From an uncultured Dehalococcoidia bacterium (GTDB taxonomy: Bacteria > Chloroflexota > Dehalococcoidia > Bin125): a stretch of DNA of 64,000 nt. This document shows, one piece after another, positions 57,949-64,000 of the stretch. Where the stretch lies: the NCBI GenBank assembly GCA_958295515.1, contig CATQGW010000002.1, positions 86,332 to 150,331 of the forward strand. Reading direction: 5' to 3'. The notes under the pieces are model-generated. The model saw only the letters and a list, made by a program, of their open reading frames with translations. It was not told where the DNA came from and did not search any database. A program made the translations under genes and the position numbers. Within the stretch, counting starts at the first letter, position 1, and each line of letters starts with the position of its first letter.

Positions 57949-60725
57949 TGCGGCGGCGCCAACGGAGGCAGGAACGATTTCACCGCCGCCGAGATCTGGT
58001 GCAGCGGCAGCTGCTCGATCGGCGCCGGCGGCAGCGAGTTGAGAAAGCGCGAGCCGTAGCGCGCCGTCACCACGCGATTGTCGAGAATCACCGCCACCCC
58101 GCGATCGTTGCGGCTGCGGATCAGCCGCCCCACGCCCTGCCGCAGCCGCAGAATCGCCGTCGGCACCGTCAACTCCTCAAACGGATCGTCGTACTGTTCG
58201 GCCCGCGCCATCTGAATCGGATCCGTCGGTCGGTCGAACGGCAAGCGGCAAACGATCAGCAGCGACAGGTGTTCGCCGGGGATATCGATCCCGGTCCAGA
58301 GCGAGTTGACGCCGAAGACGACGGTGCGCGGGTCGTTGCGCAGCGCGCCGACCACCTGCGCCGGGCTGCCGTTGCGCCCCTGCACCTCCAGCGCGATATC
58401 GGAATGTTCGAGCTGCGCCTGCACGCGCTCAGCAACGCGCCGCATCGTGCCGTGCGCGGTAAACAGCGCCAGCGCCCGCCCCTCCGAGGCGCGCGCCAGC
58501 TGCACAATCGCGTTCGCCTGCGCCGCGTCGTAGTCGTCCGCCTGCACGCGCGGCATATCGCTGGGGATGTAGACCCGCGCGTTCCGCTCGTAGTCGAACG
58601 GCGAGCCGTACTGCGCTTCACGCGCCTCCGGCACATGCAGCTGCCGGCGCAGGAAATCCCACTGATCGTCCACCGTCAGCGTCGCCCCGGTCAAGATGAT
58701 GCTGCGTGGGTTGGGCCACAGCAATTCCTCAAGCTGTTCGCCCACATTGAGCGGTGCGGCGTGCAAGCCGATCGCGCCCGAGCGTCGATCCCGCGCGAAC
58801 CAGGACACCGTCTGCTCAAGGTCCGCGGTCAGCGAAGCGTTCGCAGCCAGCAGCCGCTCGCCGAGCGCCTCGGAGAGGTCGCGCGACTCGTCGGCCAACA
58901 TCTCCGCGACATCACGCTGCTCAAGCTCCAGCTCTTCCGCCCGATTGCGGCAGGCTTTGGTCAGATCGTTCAGCGCATCCTGCAGCTCCGCAACACGATT
59001 CCGAGCGCTCTCCCAATGCTCTTCCACCTTCGACCAGGCCGGCTGCGAGCGGATGCCGGAGGTCACGCGCAGCTCCGCGCCGCGGCTCGCATGCTCGCGG
59101 CTGAACGCGTCGAAGCCGCTCCAGGCCTGGTCGATCGCCCCATCGGCGGCAGTCACCGCCTCGGGCAGCGGCTCCGCCTCTGTAGCTGCAATCCGCGCCG
59201 CACGCCGCGCGAGAGTCGCCGTGTGTTGACTGTCCGACGACGCAACCTCCGCGATCAGCCCGCGCAACTCCTCCTCGTCCGCCCCGACCCGCAGCTGCTC
59301 CGTCACGACCTGCTCGAGAAAATGCGCCTCATCGACAATCACCACCGGCGCGTGGGGGATCACCGCGCCGTCATAGAGCAGATTGCTGATCAGCAGCGCG
59401 TGATTGACGATGATCAGGTCCGCGGCCTCAGCCTCACTGCGGGCGTTGGCCAGAAAGCAGGCGCCCCGCTCGACGTAGGGCGAACCGTCGATCAGGCAGG
59501 ATGCTTCGGCGGCGCAGAGCCGCGCCCAGATCTGCTCGTGGACGCGGGGCAGGCGCAGCTCCTCGCGATCGCCGCTCTCCGAACCGTGCGCCCAAACCAA
59601 CGCGCGCGCCACCACCAACGCCTCGTCGCGATCGCGCACGCGGCTGCGCTGGCGATCCAGATTGCGGCGGCAGAGGTAGTTGGCGCGCCCCTTCAGCACC
59701 GCGGCATGGAGCCGCTGCCCGGCGCCGGGCGCGACCCGCTCCAGAATCTCGCGCAGCTGCGGGATGTCGTGGTCCGCCAACTGGTGCTGCAGATTGCGGG
59801 TGTGCGTGCTGACCACCACCCGCTCGCGGCTGCGCAGCGACCACAGCGCGGCGGGAATCAGGTAGGCGAGCGACTTACCGACGCCGGTGCCGGCTTCGAC
59901 CAGCCCCACCTCGCCCGCCTCCAGCGCGCGGGCCACATCAAGCGCCATCGCGCGCTGCTCAGGGCGTGCTTCAAACTCCCCATCGGGATCCTCAGCGGCG
60001 GCATCCAGCGCGGCGGCCGTGAGTTCCACCAGCGGCGCAGCCGGCAGCTGCACCGCGGAGCGCTCGGGTGCGCGACGGGGCGGCGCAGCGCGCAGCCGAC
60101 GCGGAGCCGCAGGCGCAGGCGAGTCGGCCCCACCGTTCGCCACCGTCGAGATAAAGACGGAGAGCGGCGATGTCGGGTCCGCCCGCTCGCTCAGCTCCGC
60201 CAACTGCTGCCGCAGCGCCGTGTCCAGCCGCCCCCACAGGCGGCGCAGCGCGAGCAGCAGCATGCGGCTCGCGTCCGCGTCGGCCAGCGCCCGGTGCGCC
60301 TGCTCCATCACGATGCTGTAGCGTTCGCAGAGATCGCCCAGCCGGTGCGTCGGCGCAGCCGGATCCAGCACCTGCGCGATCGGCAGCGTGTCCAGCGGCG
60401 GCCGCGCAGACTCGATACCCGCCGCTCCGAGGTGGTTGAGATCGAACCGAACGTTATGTCCAATCGGGATCGCGTCGGCGAGCCGCCCCCGCAGCTCCTC
60501 CTCCACCTCCTCGAAGCGCGGCGCGCCGCTCAGCATCTCCGGCGTAATCCCCGTAATCCGCTGAATCCGCAAGTCCGGCATCGTGTAGGGCCGCACCAGC
60601 GTGCTCCAGCGCTCCAGCACCTCATCCGGCGTACAGCGCACCAACCCAATCTCAATAATCTCCGCCTCAGCCACCTTCAGCCCGGTCAGCTCAAGGTCAA
60701 TCGCAGCAAACACAGGCGCGCTCAT
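57945..60725 (-). CDS. DinG-type helicase fused to an intact DEDDh exonuclease domain
   Basis: Protein of 926 residues. The N-terminal DEDDh exonuclease (1-165) keeps all residues: Asp10 and Glu12 in AIDLELTG, Asp95 in GHNVRFD, His144 and Asp149 in AHRALADAD. The rest is an XPD/DinG helicase: Walker A EAGTGVGKSLAYLIPA, the iron-sulfur cysteines in NYLCRRN, SCLIDGS and ACFLAN, VIVDEAHFLEQVV, then LTGATLTVDDQWDF and the final QGVGRLIRSRNDRGV. Homologous fusions occur in Firmicutes and Deinococcus-type bacteria. It overlaps the next paralogue by ATGA. Confidence 0.92.
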   Translation of the reverse strand: MSAPVFAAIDLELTGLKVAEAEIIEIGLVRCTPDEVLERWSTLVRPYTMPDLRIQRITGITPEMLSGAPRFEEVEEELRGRLADAIPIGHNVRFDLNHLGAAGIESARPPLDTLPIAQVLDPAAPTHRLGDLCERYSIVMEQAHRALADADASRMLLLALRRLWGRLDTALRQQLAELSERADPTSPLSVFISTVANGGADSPAPAAPRRLRAAPPRRAPERSAVQLPAAPLVELTAAALDAAAEDPDGEFEARPEQRAMALDVARALEAGEVGLVEAGTGVGKSLAYLIPAALWSLRSRERVVVSTHTRNLQHQLADHDIPQLREILERVAPGAGQRLHAAVLKGRANYLCRRNLDRQRSRVRDRDEALVVARALVWAHGSESGDREELRLPRVHEQIWARLCAAEASCLIDGSPYVERGACFLANARSEAEAADLIIVNHALLISNLLYDGAVIPHAPVVIVDEAHFLEQVVTEQLRVGADEEELRGLIAEVASSDSQHTATLARRAARIAATEAEPLPEAVTAADGAIDQAWSGFDAFSREHASRGAELRVTSGIRSQPAWSKVEEHWESARNRVAELQDALNDLTKACRNRAEELELEQRDVAEMLADESRDLSEALGERLLAANASLTADLEQTVSWFARDRRSGAIGLHAAPLNVGEQLEELLWPNPRSIILTGATLTVDDQWDFLRRQLHVPEAREAQYGSPFDYERNARVYIPSDMPRVQADDYDAAQANAIVQLARASEGRALALFTAHGTMRRVAERVQAQLEHSDIALEVQGRNGSPAQVVGALRNDPRTVVFGVNSLWTGIDIPGEHLSLLIVCRLPFDRPTDPIQMARAEQYDDPFEELTVPTAILRLRQGVGRLIRSRNDRGVAVILDNRVVTARYGSRFLNSLPPAPIEQLPLHQISAAVKSFLPPLAPPQ

Positions 60726-63601
60726 CGTCCCCCGATTGTCGCACGCCGCCGCCCGTCGGCGGGATCCGGAGCCAGGAACGCTCCAACCTCCTCTGCGATC
60801 TCCTCAACGGACGCCCGCTCCACCTCGCGCGGCAGCGAGCGCCGAACGACATCCCCATAGGACTTGGTACCCGGCCGAGGGTCGAGGATCACGCAAACCC
60901 CGCGGTCGCTGCGGCTGCGAATCAGCCGTCCGAATCCCTGCCGCAACTGCAAGATCGCCACGGGAAGCGTCAGAGCCCCGAAGGCGTTCAGGTACTGCTC
61001 GCCCCGCGCCGCATGCACCGGATTGTCCGGGTGATCAAACGGCATGCGGCAGATAATCAGCAGCGACAGGTTTTCACCGGGGATGTCAACGCCGGTCCAG
61101 AGCGAGCTGACGCCGAACACAACGGTCCGCGGCGCGCTCTTCAGCGCGTTGGCCACATCCGCCGCGCTGCCGTCTCGCCGCTGCACCTTGAGCTCCAGCC
61201 CCTGACCGGCAATCGCCTCGCCCACCTGGTCGGCGACGTGGTTCATCGTGGCGTACGACGTAAACAGCACCAGCGTGCGCCCGTCCGCCGCCGCCGCGAG
61301 CCGCGGAATCGCCTCCGCCAGCGCCGCCTCATACTCATCCGGCGGCTCAGTAGCGGGCGGTTGCGGCATGTCGCGGGCGACGAAGATGCGTGCGTGCCGT
61401 TCGTAATCGAACGGCGAGCCGTGCTGCGCTTCACGCGCCGCCGGCAGCCGCAGACGATTGCGCAGAAAATCCCAACGCTCATCCACCGTCAGCGTCGCGC
61501 CCGTCAGCACAATCGCATGACGCTCGTCGCGCCGCGACCACAGTCGGTCACGCAGTTCGGGCCCAACGTTCAACGGTGCTGCCTTGAGCGTCAGCTCCGG
61601 CCCACCGGCCCTGCCCTCCGCGAATTCGAGCCAAGAGACTGTGACTTTCGGATCGGCTGCAAGCACCTTCTCCACGGACTCTGCTGAACTCGCAAGCGAT
61701 CTTGTCACGCGCGACGCATCATCCGCCAGCGCGCGCAGCTTCGACCACTGATCACCGGTCGCATTCCGCGCACCCTCGCGCGCTGCACCGTCAAGCTCAC
61801 CAAGCTCATCAGTCAGCCTTTCGATCTGCGCTTTCGACGCCTGCCAACGTCGTTGCACGTTTCGCCAACCCTGCTCCTGGCGCAGCTGCGCCGTGAGCCG
61901 CAGCGCAGGTTCACCTTCGCGTTCGCCTTGGATCTCGGCGTAAAACAGCTCGAGCTGCGCCCATACCCCCGCAATCGCCTCGCGCGTCCGGCGGGCCTGC
62001 GCCACCAGCGAGCCGCGCTGCCCCAGTCCGTGCCGCTGCGCCCGCTGCGCGAGCGTCTTCGTGCGCTTCGGGTGCTCCGAGGCCGCGCGGTTGACCGCAC
62101 CCTGAAGCCCCCCCTGAGAAACCTCGCGCCCCAACATGTCCGTCGCTACGTCCTCAAGGAAATGCGCCTCATCAATGATCACAGCGTGCGCGTGGGGCAC
62201 GCGCGACTGATCGACAAGCAGGCTCGAGATCAGCAGCCACTGATTGCCGATGATCAGATGCGAGCGCTCAGCGCGTTTGTACGCCCCATCCAGAAAACAG
62301 GCGCCGTCTTCAACGTACGGACAACCGTCGCTGAGACAGGAGACGCCGCTGGCCGACAACCACGCCCACTCCCTGTCCTCGCTTTCCGACAGACGCAGCT
62401 CCTCGCGATCGCCGGTGCTGGTGACCTCCGCCCAGACCACGACACGCGCCAGCAGCAGCTCCGAAAGCTCGTCGTCGTCGCCGGCGGCGTCGAGCTGGGC
62501 ATCGAGCGCTCGGTCGACATTGCGGCGGCAGAGATAGTTTGAGCGCCCCCGCAGCACCGTCGCCTCCAGCGCGCCCGCCACTTCTTCCGGCAAGCTTTGC
62601 TCGAGCATTCCCCGCAAGCGAGCGACATCGCTGTCCAGCAGCTGGCTTTGCAGGTTCTTGGTATGCGTCGCGATCATCACCCGCTGCCCCATCGCCACCG
62701 CCCAGATCGCGGCCGGCGTCAGATAGGCGAGCGATTTACCGACGCCGGTGCCCGCCTCAATCAGTCCGAGACCGCCGCCGCGAAGCACATGCGCCATGCT
62801 CTCGGCCATCGCCAGCTGTTGATCGCGCCGCTCCATGCCGGAGCCCGCGTTCCCGGCTGCGCCGCTGAACACCGCTGCGGTCAGCCCGGCGAGCGACTCT
62901 CCCGTCAGCTTCACGAGCTCGGGTTGCTCTTCTTCCCGAGCCGCGTCGTCTGCCGCAGGCGCACGCCCCCGCGGTTCGACCGGCCTGCGCAGCGGCGGAA
63001 CATCCTCTACGCCAGGCATCGCGGCGATGAACGGGCGCAGCTGCGAGCCAAGCCCTCCCGCCCGACTGATCGCGATCAGCTTCGCCTGCACATCGACGGG
63101 CAGCTGCCCCCACCGCTCGCGCAGAGCCAACAGCAGCTTGCGGCTCAACTCGGCGTCCGCGAGCGCGCCATGGGCGTGTTCGCTCACGATCCCATAGGCC
63201 GCGCAGAGATCGTCAAGCTCGTGCGACGGCGCTGCTGGGTCCAGCACCCGCGCAATCGCCAACGTGTCGATCGGCGGCCTGCCAAAGGCAGCGCCGGCCT
63301 GGCGCAGCTGATCAAGAATGACCGTTGCGTTATGTCCGATCGGCACAGCTTCGGACAGCTCAGACCTGAGCCGGTCGGCGACTTGCGCAAAGCTCGGCGC
63401 GCCGAGCAGCTCTTCGGCGCGGATACCGACAAGCTGCTCGCTGCGCCGGTCGGATCTCCAGGTCGGTCGCACGAGGCTGACCCACGGCCGCTCCACTGCG
63501 TCGGGGGTGCAGCGGACCACGGCGACTTCAACGATCTCGGACTGATCAGCCCCGTTGTCGCTCAGCCGCAGGCCGATCGCCGCATAGGTCGAATCGCGCA
63601 T
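60722..63601 (-). CDS. DinG-type helicase fused to a degenerate exonuclease domain
   Basis: Protein of 959 residues, collinear with the preceding paralogue. The exonuclease acids are lost: Gly10 and Arg12 stand in AIGLRLSD for Asp/Glu, and Ile95 in GHNATVI for Asp; only His144 and Asp149 remain. The helicase half is complete: EAGTGVGKSLAYLTPA, NYLCRRNVD, SCLSDGCPYVEDGACF, VIIDEAHFLEDVA, TGATLTVDERWDF and QGFGRLIRSRSDRGV. It is probably a helicase without nuclease activity. TACACT seven bases before the ATG predicts a leaderless mRNA. It overlaps the next gene by ATGA. Confidence 0.92.
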   Translation of the reverse strand: MRDSTYAAIGLRLSDNGADQSEIVEVAVVRCTPDAVERPWVSLVRPTWRSDRRSEQLVGIRAEELLGAPSFAQVADRLRSELSEAVPIGHNATVILDQLRQAGAAFGRPPIDTLAIARVLDPAAPSHELDDLCAAYGIVSEHAHGALADAELSRKLLLALRERWGQLPVDVQAKLIAISRAGGLGSQLRPFIAAMPGVEDVPPLRRPVEPRGRAPAADDAAREEEQPELVKLTGESLAGLTAAVFSGAAGNAGSGMERRDQQLAMAESMAHVLRGGGLGLIEAGTGVGKSLAYLTPAAIWAVAMGQRVMIATHTKNLQSQLLDSDVARLRGMLEQSLPEEVAGALEATVLRGRSNYLCRRNVDRALDAQLDAAGDDDELSELLLARVVVWAEVTSTGDREELRLSESEDREWAWLSASGVSCLSDGCPYVEDGACFLDGAYKRAERSHLIIGNQWLLISSLLVDQSRVPHAHAVIIDEAHFLEDVATDMLGREVSQGGLQGAVNRAASEHPKRTKTLAQRAQRHGLGQRGSLVAQARRTREAIAGVWAQLELFYAEIQGEREGEPALRLTAQLRQEQGWRNVQRRWQASKAQIERLTDELGELDGAAREGARNATGDQWSKLRALADDASRVTRSLASSAESVEKVLAADPKVTVSWLEFAEGRAGGPELTLKAAPLNVGPELRDRLWSRRDERHAIVLTGATLTVDERWDFLRNRLRLPAAREAQHGSPFDYERHARIFVARDMPQPPATEPPDEYEAALAEAIPRLAAAADGRTLVLFTSYATMNHVADQVGEAIAGQGLELKVQRRDGSAADVANALKSAPRTVVFGVSSLWTGVDIPGENLSLLIICRMPFDHPDNPVHAARGEQYLNAFGALTLPVAILQLRQGFGRLIRSRSDRGVCVILDPRPGTKSYGDVVRRSLPREVERASVEEIAEEVGAFLAPDPADGRRRATIGGR

Positions 63602-63608
63602 TTGTGCG

Positions 63609-63614
63609 AGTGTA
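63609..63614 (-). promoter_or_regulatory. -10 box TACACT of a leaderless gene
   Basis: On the minus strand TACACT, seven bases (CGCACAA) and the ATG at 63601. Likely the promoter of the helicase-helicase-GNAT run. Confidence 0.45.
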
Positions 63615-63631
63615 GGGGAGCGCCGGCGCGC

Positions 63632-64000
63632 TCAGTCGTCCGCGCACTTCTCGAAGGGGCGGAACTCGCCGATGTTCAGCCCCTCGTAGCACACCGTCGC
63701 TCCGTCGTGCAGCAGCTGCACCGTCTGCTCGCGGCAGGTCAGCCGCTCCGGAAACACCGTCGTGTACGTCCCGATCCCGCTGGTCGAGTGCGCGTCCGAG
63801 CCGCCCGTCACCGGCTTGCCCAGAATCTGCGCCACCTCCAGCGCGAAAATGTTCTCGCGCCGCGTGTTCCCCCCGTTGCCCACCTCAATCCCATGCACCA
63901 CCTGGAAGACATGCATCTTCTCGGCGGCCTCCTCGGGCGTCATCGCGAACGGCTCTTCACCCTTGCGGCGGAACGTGACCGGGTCGAAAAAGTGCCGGAA
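63632..64000 (-). CDS. PHP-domain protein, C-terminal part (runs off the window)
   Basis: Only the last 122 codons are inside the window; the frame is open to base 64000 and the start lies beyond. GIEVGNGGNTRRENIFALEV and GGSDAHSTSGIG are typical of the later PHP motifs, with the metal-binding Asp-His in SDAH. It has a short C-terminal tail ending FRPFEKCADD. A complete PHP gene lies at 8799. It ends about 30 bases upstream of the paralogue helicase promoter. Confidence 0.75.
   Translation of the reverse strand, partial: FRHFFDPVTFRRKGEEPFAMTPEEAAEKMHVFQVVHGIEVGNGGNTRRENIFALEVAQILGKPVTGGSDAHSTSGIGTYTTVFPERLTCREQTVQLLHDGATVCYEGLNIGEFRPFEKCADD

Noticed and set aside
1..64000. tRNA or rRNA genes
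   Set aside because: No T-loop GGTTCRA with matching acceptor stem or rRNA-like stretch was noticed in the gaps; a covariance-model scan would be needed to exclude them fully.

Overview
This is a strongly GC-rich, gene-dense bacterial chromosome segment with about 68 protein genes, two of them cut by the window edges. I saw no rRNA, tRNA, phage, insertion sequence or CRISPR array. The content suggests a free-living bacterium, perhaps Chloroflexota (Dehalococcoidia/SAR202-like) or a lineage of similar lifestyle. Pointers are the F420 genes cofD and cofC, a B12-dependent ribonucleotide reductase, a UGSC-family selenoprotein, many alpha/beta hydrolases and many leaderless promoters. The phylum is an inference from gene content, not a measured placement.

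Layout. 1-9400: two epoxide-hydrolase-like genes, a coiled-coil membrane protein, a MetE-like protein, nrdJ with a hairpin-rich leader, three tandem RDD membrane proteins and a PHP phosphoesterase. 9463-12065: a small gene overlapping cofD, which overlaps cofC, then two small unknown genes. 12075-19596: a minus-strand cluster of acyl-CoA dehydrogenase, MFS exporter, methyltransferase, an uncharacterised 'TDGLPVVPPT' family protein and the UGSC selenoprotein, whose codon 93 is an in-frame UGA followed by a SECIS-like hairpin. A higBA toxin-antitoxin pair separates this cluster from a second 'TDGLPVVPPT' protein fused to a thioredoxin-like domain. 20473-29853: pyruvate dehydrogenase E1-E2-E3 continuing into folP, a zinc-ribbon protein and a thioredoxin/TPR protein, with lipB-lipA divergent. 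30008-38724: a LysM protein, an alpha-oxoamine synthase (serine palmitoyltransferase-like) with an SDR reductase, a HAD and an SRPBCC protein, then a glycoside-hydrolase-like secreted protein, a hydrolase, a degenerate SDR and malic enzyme. 38832-49725: zinc-ribbon proteins, a diiron ferritin-like protein, Nudix, two cupins, a dehalogenase-type HAD, dinB, YceI, and a Rieske domain fused to a long helical domain. 49747-56931: ftsY-smc-rnc and a CCA/poly(A) polymerase-type nucleotidyltransferase. 57012-64000: a PNPOx-like protein, GNAT, two tandem exonuclease-DinG helicase fusions (the second with a dead exonuclease site) and a partial PHP gene.

Two genome-wide features stand out. First, at least twelve genes have a TANNNT -10 box only 6-7 bases before the start codon, so their mRNAs should be leaderless. 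Second, the gaps carry a family of palindromic REP/REPIN-like repeats (CGTCATNCCCGCG arms), one of which has expanded into a 22-bp tandem array.
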